From positions 27,834-91,833 of the IMG/VR virus record IMGVR_UViG_3300005613_000024: DNA of 64,000 nucleotides; one strand, given 5' to 3'. This document shows, piece after piece, positions 33,194 through 41,760 of this stretch (positions are counted from its first letter, which is position 1; each line of letters opens with the position of its first letter). The DNA is from a virus. The translations under genes were made by a program, and so were the position numbers. The notes beneath the pieces are model-generated. The model was not told where the DNA came from, ran no database searches, and worked only from the letters and a program-made list of their open reading frames with translations.

Positions 33194-34022
33194 TAAAACA
33201 TATTTTAAAAATAATGTTAAATTAGTAGAGATAGAAACATTCTCTTATTGTAACAGACAATGCTGGCATTGCCCGAATTCTATTATAGATAGACATTCTG
33301 GTAATACATATATGTCAGATTTCGTTTATAATAAGATTTTGAAAAATTTAAAACAAATTAAATACGATAAAATAGTATCCTTCGGAAGATATAATGAGCC
33401 TTTAGCTGACAGCATTATTTATAAAAGAATACAAGAAGCGAAAAAAGCCTTGCCAAACGCTATTCTTCATTTCAATACAAATGGAGATTTTTTAAATACA
33501 GAATCTTTAGAAAAGATTTACAATGCTGGATTGAAAAGTTTAGCCATTCAGGTTTATTTACAAGATAACAAAAATATAAAACAGAAGATAGAAAAAAAGA
33601 TGACAAGTTTAAATTTAATGACATATACAGAATTAAGAGAAACAGAAACAAAAATAGAATACATTACTACTTATAAAGACATGAATGTTTCAATTTATTG
33701 GAGAGATTTTAAAAAAACTGGAATTAATCGTGGTGGTATTATCGAAAAACTAAATCGGAAACCAGAAAGAATTGTCCCATGTCTTATGCCTAGTTCTTGG
33801 GTCTGCATTGATTATAATGGCTCTGTTATGCCCTGTTGTAATTTAAGAAGTGATTGGGAAGACCATAAAAAATTTATTTTGGGAAATCTAAACGATAAAA
33901 ATAGAAATTTATTTAATATATTTAATTCAAAAGAAGCTGTCAAATTTCGACAGTTACTTGCAAGCAATGAACTAAAGCCTTATCCATGTAACACTTGTCA
34001 CTTTTCGGAGAGAAGAATATGA
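33165..34022 (+). CDS. radical SAM/SPASM-like protein
   Basis: A 285-residue protein. The 4Fe-4S cluster motif is CNRQCWHC near residue 29, followed by TM-barrel features such as FNTNGDFL. The C-terminal part has CLMPSSWVCIDYNG, PCCNLR, ILGNLND and CNTCHF, which is the SPASM-like auxiliary cluster region. ATG codons at 33165 or 33180 are both possible; the shorter one leaves less overlap. Radical SAM/SPASM enzymes modify peptides, sugars or tRNA through a 5'-deoxyadenosyl radical. The setting suggests sugar or glycan chemistry. Confidence 0.78.
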   Translation: MRISIMIITDKTYFKNNVKLVEIETFSYCNRQCWHCPNSIIDRHSGNTYMSDFVYNKILKNLKQIKYDKIVSFGRYNEPLADSIIYKRIQEAKKALPNAILHFNTNGDFLNTESLEKIYNAGLKSLAIQVYLQDNKNIKQKIEKKMTSLNLMTYTELRETETKIEYITTYKDMNVSIYWRDFKKTGINRGGIIEKLNRKPERIVPCLMPSSWVCIDYNGSVMPCCNLRSDWEDHKKFILGNLNDKNRNLFNIFNSKEAVKFRQLLASNELKPYPCNTCHFSERRI

Positions 34023-34807
34023 ATAAAATAGCGATTATTATTACTGCATTTTGTAGAGATGAATTATTGTATAAGTCCGTACAATCTACTGTAGATAATT
34101 GTACAAACAATTGTATAAATAATTTTGAAATTATTGTTATTGACCAGGGTTATACTTCTATTCACAAAAGAGATTGGCTTCAAGAAAGAAATGTTCATTA
34201 TTGTCCTGTTTCTTTTGATAGTGGATTAAGTTTTTGTAGAAATTTTGGAGTTAAAAAAGCTAAAGAGTTAGAATGTAATTATGTCGTAATAGGAAGTGAT
34301 AGTTTTCTATTTAATGAATCTTTGAAAAAATTAAATAAAATGATAGATATTATACAAAATACTAAATATAGCTTAATAGGCTTCGAGTTAAAGAATTGTA
34401 CTTGTGGATGGGAAGCTTCATTGAATTTGATAGAAAGAAAATGTTTTGAATTAGATTTTATTGACAAAGATGGAAAACCTGCATTAGTAAGAGATGTAAC
34501 TCCTTTTTGGAAAGTAGATATATGTCGTAATTTTTTCTTGGCAACTGTAGGGTCGCTTCTCTTAACAGAATGGGATGAAAAATTAAAGCTTGCAGAACAT
34601 GAAGACTTCTTTTGGAGATTTAAGCAAAATGGCTTTAAATGTTTATGGACTAATGCAATTGATGGAGAAAAAATAAACGATAGACCTGCGAAATATGCTA
34701 ATTATAGAAGAATTAATTTTAATGAAGGTCTTGCTTATTTAAGAACAAAGTGGGGATTATCAGGTTGGGTTGAATACAAAAATCTGGAAAGGGCTAAACA
34801 TCAATGA
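34019..34807 (+). CDS. GT2-family glycosyltransferase
   Basis: The start is placed at 34019 (ATGA overlap); an ATG at 33995 would add eight residues. The 262-residue protein begins NKIAIIITAFCR (nucleotide-binding strand), then SFDSGLSFCRNFGVKKA, GSDSF at the DxD position, and a C-terminal EHEDFFWRFKQNGFKCLW, the arrangement seen in GT-A fold enzymes related to galactosyl/GalNAc transferases. It is the last enzyme of the glycan island. Confidence 0.76.
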   Translation: MNKIAIIITAFCRDELLYKSVQSTVDNCTNNCINNFEIIVIDQGYTSIHKRDWLQERNVHYCPVSFDSGLSFCRNFGVKKAKELECNYVVIGSDSFLFNESLKKLNKMIDIIQNTKYSLIGFELKNCTCGWEASLNLIERKCFELDFIDKDGKPALVRDVTPFWKVDICRNFFLATVGSLLLTEWDEKLKLAEHEDFFWRFKQNGFKCLWTNAIDGEKINDRPAKYANYRRINFNEGLAYLRTKWGLSGWVEYKNLERAKHQ

Positions 34808-34986
34808 AAAATTATGACAGAGAAGAAATTATCAATCGCTTAATAAAAAGTGGTCTTAAACCAGTACACAGTAAAAAGACTAGAAAATTAATGTATTTCA
34901 AAAAACCTAAAAGAGTGACTCTCGGAATAAAACTTCGGGGATATATAGATTTTCTAAAAGTCAATGTAGTAGAAGGAAAAAAGTGA
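34804..34986 (+). CDS. hypothetical basic protein (60 aa)
   Basis: A 60-residue Lys/Arg-rich protein, ATGA-coupled to the glycosyltransferase gene and, through GTGA, to the next. No motif recognised. Confidence 0.5.
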   Translation: MKNYDREEIINRLIKSGLKPVHSKKTRKLMYFKKPKRVTLGIKLRGYIDFLKVNVVEGKK

Positions 34987-35165
34987 AAAATCTTTTATTA
35001 AGACAACGTATAGTGCGATTAATTTCAATGAGCTATGCTTTAAGCGAAGATTATCTGTGGAAATGTTACGAAAAGATAGAAAATATCGAAAAATTACTTA
35101 ACTTACTGGAAGATAATAGGTTACAAGAAATTAACGACATATTGAGTAAAGATAGTCATAGCTGA
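34983..35165 (+). CDS. hypothetical helical protein (60 aa), GTG start
   Basis: Begins with GTG overlapping the previous TGA. The product is helical with leucine- and Glu-rich stretches; no family recognised. It ends before the only sizeable intergenic gap in this part of the plus arm. Confidence 0.48.
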   Translation: MKNLLLRQRIVRLISMSYALSEDYLWKCYEKIENIEKLLNLLEDNRLQEINDILSKDSHS

Positions 35166-35180
35166 CCATTAAAAAATTAC

Positions 35181-35202
35181 AATCGTTTAAAAGAAAACGA
35201 TT
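35181..35202 (+). terminator. stem-loop, possible weak terminator or RNA processing site
   Basis: AATCGTTT pairs with AAACGATT across a six-base loop. No run of T follows (TCTGCTC), so it is a poor intrinsic terminator. It lies in the 98-base gap 35166-35263, which otherwise holds only AT-rich sequence and the AAGGGAAATTAAA ribosome binding region of the next gene. No clear promoter was found in the gap. Confidence 0.3.
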
Positions 35203-35263
35203 TCTGCTCTATAAAGTAGTGCTTTAAAAGAGTATTTCTAATAAATGTTCAAGGGAAATTAAA

Positions 35264-35479
35264 ATGATAGAACAAATACTGGGTTGGATTGGTACAATAT
35301 TATTTTTTTATGGTGTCTATGCATTATCATTGAAAAGTATCAAAGGTTTCTACGCTAATGCTATTGCGAACATTCTTTATATTATTCAATCTATTTTAAT
35401 GTCAAATTGGCCTCTTTTAGCATGTTCTGTTGGATTATTTGTAATTAATATTTACGGGATAAAGAAATGGTCAAAATAA
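35264..35479 (+). CDS. small integral membrane protein (71 aa), CBU_0592/PnuC-like
   Basis: A 71-residue protein with two to three hydrophobic helices. LGWIGTILFFYGVYAL opens it, then YANAIANILYIIQSILM, and a final segment ending YGIKKW. The order resembles small CBU_0592-type or half-PnuC proteins. Near a second membrane microprotein and before the end of the plus arm, it is also a holin candidate, but the sequence gives no proof. Confidence 0.58.
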   Translation: MIEQILGWIGTILFFYGVYALSLKSIKGFYANAIANILYIIQSILMSNWPLLACSVGLFVINIYGIKKWSK

Positions 35480-35601
35480 TATTTTTAATTTTAGTCTTGA
35501 TAATTGTAGGGTTTATAATTGAAATGTGGCGAAGAATTAATATTTGGATTTTGATTACATTATTAACAATTTTTAGTTTAATTATATGGGGAACACTTTA
35601 A
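35467..35601 (+). CDS. membrane microprotein with two helices (44 aa), holin candidate
   Basis: The start overlaps the upstream gene by 13 bases. Two hydrophobic stretches (residues ~3-19 and ~25-42) are separated by a short EMWRR turn, forming a hairpin with the charged loop on one side. This topology is found in small holins and spanin-like proteins. It ends one base before the next ATG. No endolysin is recognised nearby. Confidence 0.5.
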   Translation: MVKIIFLILVLIIVGFIIEMWRRINIWILITLLTIFSLIIWGTL

Positions 35602-35602
35602 A

Positions 35603-36019
35603 ATGTGGATACTACAATTAACAAATAAAAAATATTTTGATTCACAAAGAATACAATGGATAAATTTACCTATTTTTCCTATTTCACATATTATAATTCC
35701 TGTCAAAAATAAGCATGTATTCTTACAGGGATTTGATTCTTATCTTTATTTAGAAGAATATTATCAATTTGTGAATAGAAAAGGTAAAGTTCTTGATACT
35801 ATTAATGTTTTAGCTAAATATAAACAAGAAGTTCTTCAGATAAGTTATAATGTTCGAAAAGGTCACTTATTTCAAACAAAAAATAAATGGGGAAATGAAT
35901 TTACACCTTTGATTTGGAATGAAAAGACGCAGAAGTGGGATAAAGGAAAAGCTAGACCTACCAACAAGAATCTATGGCATCTTGGTGTTATAGATTCTCC
36001 TATCGCAAAAATTATTTAA
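35603..36019 (+). CDS. hypothetical protein (138 aa), last gene of plus arm
   Basis: A 138-residue soluble protein rich in aromatic and Lys residues (for example TNKNLWHLGVID near the C-terminus). No motif recognised. Its TAA shares three bases with the stop codon of the convergent minus-strand gene, leaving no spacer for a terminator. Confidence 0.55.
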   Translation: MWILQLTNKKYFDSQRIQWINLPIFPISHIIIPVKNKHVFLQGFDSYLYLEEYYQFVNRKGKVLDTINVLAKYKQEVLQISYNVRKGHLFQTKNKWGNEFTPLIWNEKTQKWDKGKARPTNKNLWHLGVIDSPIAKII

Positions 36020-36525
36020 ATAAAATCATAGGGATTGTTAATTTGAATAAGAAGTTTTGCATCTAAGGGCGGATTAACATAATCAAGCGTTCTGGTTTCA
36101 TCAAAATGTAATCCTGCATGAAGAGTAACTTTCTTTTTATTAGAATTTTTAATGTCTTCAATTTCGTAAAATACGCTTTTATTTGGAGAAGAGAAAATTA
36201 TTTCATCTTCTAAAACTGCATTTCGATATAATGGTTCTACATCAAACGGAATCCATTTTTCTGCAATACCTTCAAATTCAATATCCCAGGTTTTAAAATA
36301 ATTAGGATTTGTTCTTAAATCAGAAACGTGATTAGAGGGAACTTCCATTTCTTCCCAATCTATACTAAAGTCTCGACCTTTTTTGAAAAGCTGTAAAGAA
36401 GATTGAGTTTTATCAAATTCACTTTCATTTGAATTATGAATAGTTTCTTGAACATCTACATCATAATCTAATTTATTAGAATTCTGTTTTATGTGATTAA
36501 GTTTTTTTCTTTGACTGTTAAACAT
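36016..36525 (-). CDS. hypothetical virion-associated protein (169 aa)
   Basis: The last gene of the minus arm, overlapping the upstream gene by eight bases. A basic, Asn-rich N-terminus is followed by beta-like sequence with FDVEPLYRNAVLEDEIIF. No family recognised. Position at the end of the tail operon suggests a baseplate or tail-tip component. It converges with the plus-strand gene at 36019. Confidence 0.5.
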   Translation of the reverse strand: MFNSQRKKLNHIKQNSNKLDYDVDVQETIHNSNESEFDKTQSSLQLFKKGRDFSIDWEEMEVPSNHVSDLRTNPNYFKTWDIEFEGIAEKWIPFDVEPLYRNAVLEDEIIFSSPNKSVFYEIEDIKNSNKKKVTLHAGLHFDETRTLDYVNPPLDAKLLIQINNPYDFI

Positions 36526-37996
36526 CTTCTTTTTCTACCTTATACCTAGTTAAATTGTCTGTTGGTAATTTTAAAGTAACAAGTAATTTCATTTCTATAC
36601 TATAATATTCTGGAATCCAAACTGATTTAGTTTGTCCTGGTCTATTTTCTGCAACTCTAGCATAAGTGCTTCCAGATTGAGTATAATCTTCATCAATATA
36701 TTCTACATCCTGTTCATCTTCTTGAATTGCAGGAGCAACATAAACAAGATTACCCGTAACGAATAATCTATATGTATCTATTTTTGTTCCTTCATAGATT
36801 CTTGCAAATGTATTTTGTATAGCTCCCGATTCTTCAAAAACTGTAGTCTCGTCAACTGGATATTCATCTAAAGGATTAATTATCGTTGTTATAGTAGTAT
36901 ATGGCAATGTTCCTGTTGGTAAATTAATAGGTTGTATTGTACTAACATTAAAATCAAACCTAGTTGCTCTTGTACTACTATAAAATAATTTATATCTATC
37001 TATATCGTCATAATCTATGGAAGAAATTTGTTTTCCAAAGTCTGTGTCTATAACATCTCCATCATTATAAATATCATAAGATGCTTTAACTTGTTGAAAT
37101 ACTCCATTTTTCCATAATTGACCAAACAAAACTGTAAACTTCATATAATCTGCAAACAAGGTAGCAGTTGTTGTAACATTTTTTGTGGTAACTGTAGTTG
37201 TTTGTGGATTCCCTTCACCATCTTCATATGCAGTAACTTGAACTAAAGTACCCGTACCTGTAACAGTAGAAGAAGTAATTGAATCTATTGCAGATGTTGT
37301 AAATTGTTTATAAGTGTAATATCCTGGATGACCAGCCAGGGGAGTAACATCATAAATAGTAACTATGGTATTAATATATCCATTTCTTAATTCGTAAGTA
37401 TCGGGTGTACAAGTAAAATTTATATCTCCATATAGCCATTTACTTGTATTCGCTTCTAAGATATTACCATTAGTAATATCAGTTTCGAGAAACATTTTTG
37501 TAGTAGGATAATAACCTTGATAAATTACAGAACCATCCCCAGTTATACGATAATAATTTGAAGTGTCCCACACATAACCATCTGTCATAGCTAAAGCTTT
37601 AAACGAGAGATTAGGATGATGTTTAACAAGAATATTAACATCTACATAAGGAAGGAATTCTTCTGGAATTTCTAAAGTTTGACGAAAGCCAAAATTAATA
37701 GGGATAGGATAATCAACAGTTTTTCTTGAACTTCTGCTAGAAACGGTAGGAGCGTTAGAGTTTACATAAGCATATTGGTCTAAATCTATAAAATCTTCTA
37801 CTAAATTACCAGAAATAGGATTTGAAATTACACTTGAAAACCAATCGCTATCATACAACACTAAAGGAGCTTTCCATAATTGACTAGCTTTTTGTAAAGC
37901 CTTTTCAGTGGTCTTTTTTATATTTAAATTATTAATATTTTTTTGAAATTCATCAAAAAGAACATTAATTTTATGTCTTGTTGTTTGATATTTCAT
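36518..37996 (-). CDS. putative structural protein (492 aa)
   Basis: A 492-residue protein with an N-terminal helical region and long Thr/Tyr/Ile-rich beta sequence (for example DVTPLAGHPGYYTYKQF), typical of phage virion proteins. There are short Thr repeats around TTTVTTKNVTTTATLF. No named domain. It lies downstream of the hub-like gene and overlaps both neighbours, so it is likely a tail-tip or surface component. Confidence 0.55.
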   Translation of the reverse strand: MKYQTTRHKINVLFDEFQKNINNLNIKKTTEKALQKASQLWKAPLVLYDSDWFSSVISNPISGNLVEDFIDLDQYAYVNSNAPTVSSRSSRKTVDYPIPINFGFRQTLEIPEEFLPYVDVNILVKHHPNLSFKALAMTDGYVWDTSNYYRITGDGSVIYQGYYPTTKMFLETDITNGNILEANTSKWLYGDINFTCTPDTYELRNGYINTIVTIYDVTPLAGHPGYYTYKQFTTSAIDSITSSTVTGTGTLVQVTAYEDGEGNPQTTTVTTKNVTTTATLFADYMKFTVLFGQLWKNGVFQQVKASYDIYNDGDVIDTDFGKQISSIDYDDIDRYKLFYSSTRATRFDFNVSTIQPINLPTGTLPYTTITTIINPLDEYPVDETTVFEESGAIQNTFARIYEGTKIDTYRLFVTGNLVYVAPAIQEDEQDVEYIDEDYTQSGSTYARVAENRPGQTKSVWIPEYYSIEMKLLVTLKLPTDNLTRYKVEKEDV

Positions 37997-38462
37997 GCCA
38001 AACTCTGGGATTAATTATTTTTAAAGATAAGTTTAAATAAGATTGAGCGAAGCTCGGAGTAAAAATAATTCCGTTGAAACGAAATTTAAATATGTAATTT
38101 TCTCCACTTTTTTTCCACAAATATGTATACGACGGAAAATATAAAAAATCTTCATCTTCAAAATTTGTTCCATCGGTACTATTAACAAAAAAAACTGGTC
38201 TAATAAAAGACAAGTGTTTTGAAGTTACATTTTCTATTGTTTGTTCTAATATATATATACCGCCAGTCCAATCAAAAACATCAAAATATTCGTTATTCAA
38301 TAATATAATAGCATTCTTCTTCTTGGCATAAATAACATCGCTATTTAGATAATGAACTTTTGGCAACTTAGAAATATTAATTTTATTTGAAGATACATTG
38401 TCATTTAATTTATTTAATTTTTTTCTTTGAATATCTCTAAGCATTAGGCTGGATAACTCCAC
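37971..38462 (-). CDS. hypothetical tail-region protein (163 aa)
   Basis: A 163-residue protein with a basic N-terminus (SLMLRDIQRKKLNKLNDNV) and a beta-rich body with several aromatic pairs. It overlaps the hub-like gene by 19 bases and the next gene by 26. The N-terminal IQRKKLN style recurs in the gene at 36016 (SQRKKLNHI), hinting at a shared docking segment. Function unknown. Confidence 0.5.
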   Translation of the reverse strand: MELSSLMLRDIQRKKLNKLNDNVSSNKINISKLPKVHYLNSDVIYAKKKNAIILLNNEYFDVFDWTGGIYILEQTIENVTSKHLSFIRPVFFVNSTDGTNFEDEDFLYFPSYTYLWKKSGENYIFKFRFNGIIFTPSFAQSYLNLSLKIINPRVWHEISNNKT

Positions 38463-41269
38463 GTATTAGGGTCAAATTTACTAAATTGTTTAGTAGATTC
38501 TTCTTCTGTTGTATATTCATCGTCGTTTATATCAGGATAATTTTCTTGGTCTTCTTGTAATTCAGACAAAGATTTTTGATTATCGCAATTTAAAATAACT
38601 GACATATTTTCCGTATTGATTGTAATAGTCTTTACTCCTAATGGAAATCCATTATTTCCGTTATAGATATTAGCAGTTGTTGTATTCGTTATATTGATTC
38701 TTGATAATAAATTAACATTATAATAATAATAAGCGTCTAAAAATAATGTTATATTTGCAGAAGTAACTGGTAAAATATCACCATTTATATTTTTTAATTG
38801 TTCGTATTCTATATCAGCAACTTTTTTTGCATAATCTTCGTAATTGTATCCAGCATCTCTTGTCAAATATAATCCATCTTTTTTATCTTCATAATAATAT
38901 TTTGGAATTTTCTTACCATTTCTTACTGCTCTTAATTTATAGGGTTCAGAACCAATATAATAAAAGCCTAAATCTGTTTCTGTATCTTCTAACTGTTTTT
39001 GACGTTTATATGAACAGCCATCTAGTGTCCAAGAATCGCTGGCTAAACTACCCAATGTAGTGCCAAGATAAGACAAAGTTGCCTGAATTCTACCTGTAAT
39101 AAAATTTGTAAATTTAGCAAACCAAAAATAAGACCAGTTTTGTTTAGGATTAAAATTGCCATTTTCTATTCTTTCTGCTAATGTAGATTGAGTTCCTAGC
39201 CATTGAAGTCTTATAATGTTTTGTTCTATTTCTGTTCCTAAATTAACCTGAACTCCTTTAAAATATTCTGAATTTAAGGCGTGATTAATCGGATAAACTT
39301 CTTGAGAAGTATAATCACTGAAATTACTATCTATATAAGTTTGTGCTTCAGCGAAAGAATTAAATTCTTGAGCATCGACTATATCTCCACTCCAGTCACT
39401 TCCTGTCCAATATAAATCTTCTTCATTAGTAATAACAGCCTTTGTATCTAATAAAGCGTTTGGGTTGTCTATATTTATATCATTTATTAAACAATGATAA
39501 ACGTGCAAATTCTCGTCAACAGTAGCCAACGGAATTGAGATTCTATTTTTGATATAACTTGGAGTAGTGGCTTTAGCGGTTACTACTACCGATTCTGCTT
39601 CGCTATCTGCGGTCAAATTCGTAATATAACCAGAAAATTCTGTATGACCATCTATTTGAATTATAACAGCATTATTATTTGTAATTTGCGAACTACTACC
39701 TTGATTATCATAATCTAATTTATCATATCTTCTATGAAGTGTAAAACTAGCGATGCTTTGTTCTTCTATAGTATGCGTAATGACAATACTTTTTAAATTT
39801 ACATCATCTAAAGGACATAAATCAGTTCCGTTTATCTTAACAACTATATCATTAAAAGTTATAGGATTCTGAAAAATAGAAGAATAAGCATATTCTATCC
39901 ATCTCAAGTCTGTGTTAATAGATTTTGTAATTTGAGCTTTAAATCTCAAATCTGAATTAATTAATTTTCCTAAAATAGTGTCAAGTCTTGTCGATATTAT
40001 ATTTGTAATTTGTTGAATCCATCTTAAATCAGTGTTAATAGATTTTATAGTAGATTCATCAATCATAACTATTTCGCCAGACGAATCATCTGTTGTTGCA
40101 TAAGTAATAAAATGGTCTTCTAAAACTTCTGCAAGTTGAAAAGTATCAGATTCGCCAGTATTTATAATAGTTTGATTGTTTAGATTTGTCTTTTCTATTT
40201 TCGCAACTTTTCCTTCGTCACATATAACATAAAAATAATCACTTGTATCATTTAATACAACATCTTTAGCATTTTTACATCCAGTTATTTCATATATTGT
40301 CTGTACGGGAGTTGTAGGAGTAGAAATATCTATATGCACTATTTTAGCAGGGTCGGTATTAGTAACATAAATTAACGGATTGTAAGAAATAATCTTTGTA
40401 ATATAATCAGTCTGCTCATCTAAAGTTATATTCCACGAATCAGCAAGATTGACAGTATCATCTATTGATGCTTGTTCAGGATTAGTATTAATTGCCCATA
40501 ATTCAGCCAAGTTAATAGTTTCGCCAATACTTGCTTGTTCAGGATTAGTTTGAAGTTGCCAAGTCTCGTCTAAAGTAACAGTATCTTCAAGAGATACAGT
40601 TTCTTCTGAAGGAGCAGAATACGGAGATGTAGGAGGCGTAAAATTACTAGTCCATCTTGCAATACCTCTCGAAAATCTAAATTCATCTATATAACCATTC
40701 AGCCAATAATTAGCCAAAGGAAAAGCTCCAATATATAGATTAGTTGTTCTCGCTATAAAAGAACCAGTACAAGAAACATCTGCTCCTTGTTGTTCTCCAT
40801 TAACAAATAATTTTACAACATTTCCATAACGTAAAACGGCAATATGATACCATGTATCTATACTAAAACTATAACTTCTTGAAAAATTAACTGTATCTAT
40901 GATATAATCTCTAAATCTTATACTTCCAGATTCCAAAGCTAAATAAAAATAACTACTACCTCCGCTTTGTCTTGTAAAAAATCCTTGATTACCACTAGTA
41001 TTATTAAATCTTACCCAAAAATCAAAAGTAAAATCATCAGAAGCTAAATCTAATTCAGCAAAATCTGTAACGTCTAGATAATCGCTATTTCCGTCACAAG
41101 ATAAAATTCCATTATTTCCTCCAAAAGCATCAACCACATCTGTATCTACTTGTGCAGTTGCGACAGCACTTACACTTCTCCCGTTGCCTGACGAATCATC
41201 AAATGTTGTTGATGCATCTGTTCCGTCGCAATGCAATAGTAATTCTGTGTAACTATCAATACCTGGCAT
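38444..41269 (-). CDS. large tail hub/tip protein with N-terminal LamG domain (941 aa)
   Basis: Residues ~1-215 form a LamG/concanavalin A-like jelly roll (LLLHCDGTDAST, FTFDFWVRFN, TWYHIAVLRYGN, LFVNGE, YIDEFRFSRGIARW). Residues ~222-280 contain 21-residue repeats carrying TNPEQASI. A short propeller-like stretch follows, and three INxDLR(W/F) repeats lie at ~411-460. From ~470 onward the sequence (IVITHTIEEQSIASFTL, IIQIDGHTEFSGYITNL, VVVTAKA) resembles phage tail hub/tip domains. A YWTGSDW module is near residue 620. It is likely a host-contact protein at the tail tip. Position after the tape measure genes fits. Confidence 0.65.
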   Translation of the reverse strand: MPGIDSYTELLLHCDGTDASTTFDDSSGNGRSVSAVATAQVDTDVVDAFGGNNGILSCDGNSDYLDVTDFAELDLASDDFTFDFWVRFNNTSGNQGFFTRQSGGSSYFYLALESGSIRFRDYIIDTVNFSRSYSFSIDTWYHIAVLRYGNVVKLFVNGEQQGADVSCTGSFIARTTNLYIGAFPLANYWLNGYIDEFRFSRGIARWTSNFTPPTSPYSAPSEETVSLEDTVTLDETWQLQTNPEQASIGETINLAELWAINTNPEQASIDDTVNLADSWNITLDEQTDYITKIISYNPLIYVTNTDPAKIVHIDISTPTTPVQTIYEITGCKNAKDVVLNDTSDYFYVICDEGKVAKIEKTNLNNQTIINTGESDTFQLAEVLEDHFITYATTDDSSGEIVMIDESTIKSINTDLRWIQQITNIISTRLDTILGKLINSDLRFKAQITKSINTDLRWIEYAYSSIFQNPITFNDIVVKINGTDLCPLDDVNLKSIVITHTIEEQSIASFTLHRRYDKLDYDNQGSSSQITNNNAVIIQIDGHTEFSGYITNLTADSEAESVVVTAKATTPSYIKNRISIPLATVDENLHVYHCLINDINIDNPNALLDTKAVITNEEDLYWTGSDWSGDIVDAQEFNSFAEAQTYIDSNFSDYTSQEVYPINHALNSEYFKGVQVNLGTEIEQNIIRLQWLGTQSTLAERIENGNFNPKQNWSYFWFAKFTNFITGRIQATLSYLGTTLGSLASDSWTLDGCSYKRQKQLEDTETDLGFYYIGSEPYKLRAVRNGKKIPKYYYEDKKDGLYLTRDAGYNYEDYAKKVADIEYEQLKNINGDILPVTSANITLFLDAYYYYNVNLLSRINITNTTTANIYNGNNGFPLGVKTITINTENMSVILNCDNQKSLSELQEDQENYPDINDDEYTTEEESTKQFSKFDPNTWSYPA

Positions 41270-41283
41270 GAAAGGCTCCTATA

Positions 41284-41760
41284 TTATACTCTTGATACAG
41301 TAATTGTTGCGGTTACTATTAAATCAATATCGACACTTATAGCTTTTGCACTAAAAGTCGTTCTGGCTAACATAGTAGAACCAGAAGCAGTGGCACTATC
41401 GAAAATGCCAGCTTCGGTAATATTTTCTGAGACACCAGAACCAAAATCAAAAGTTTTAGTAAATTTTGCCTTATAACTAGCTTCGTAACTTAACGTGGCT
41501 AAAGCACGAGTATATTCAGTTTCTAATGAAGTATCAGAAGTTGTTGCTCCTGTAGTTCCTGTACCAATAGCAATAGCTCTAAAATATGTAGCACTTACGC
41601 CATTAAGCAATTTCGCCACTCTTTCAAGACCATTATCTACAATAGTGTTACATTTCTCTTCAACATCAATTACTTCTCTGGTAAAACGATTAACTCTTTT
41701 TATTTCCCAATTCTCGACCAACTGAAAGGTTCCTGCTTTCATAGACGATTTTTTCTGCAT
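41284..41760 (-). CDS. phage tail structural protein (158 aa)
   Basis: AAAGGAG lies seven bases before the ATG at 41760; a second ATG at 41742 overlaps the endonuclease stop. The C-terminal two thirds (RAIAIGTGTTGATTSDTSL, KTFDFGSGVSENITEAGIFD, STMLARTTF) have the style of phage tail-fibre-like or tail-tip proteins with a beta-sandwich fold. Lies between an inserted endonuclease gene and the hub-like gene. Confidence 0.62.
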   Translation of the reverse strand: MQKKSSMKAGTFQLVENWEIKRVNRFTREVIDVEEKCNTIVDNGLERVAKLLNGVSATYFRAIAIGTGTTGATTSDTSLETEYTRALATLSYEASYKAKFTKTFDFGSGVSENITEAGIFDSATASGSTMLARTTFSAKAISVDIDLIVTATITVSRV

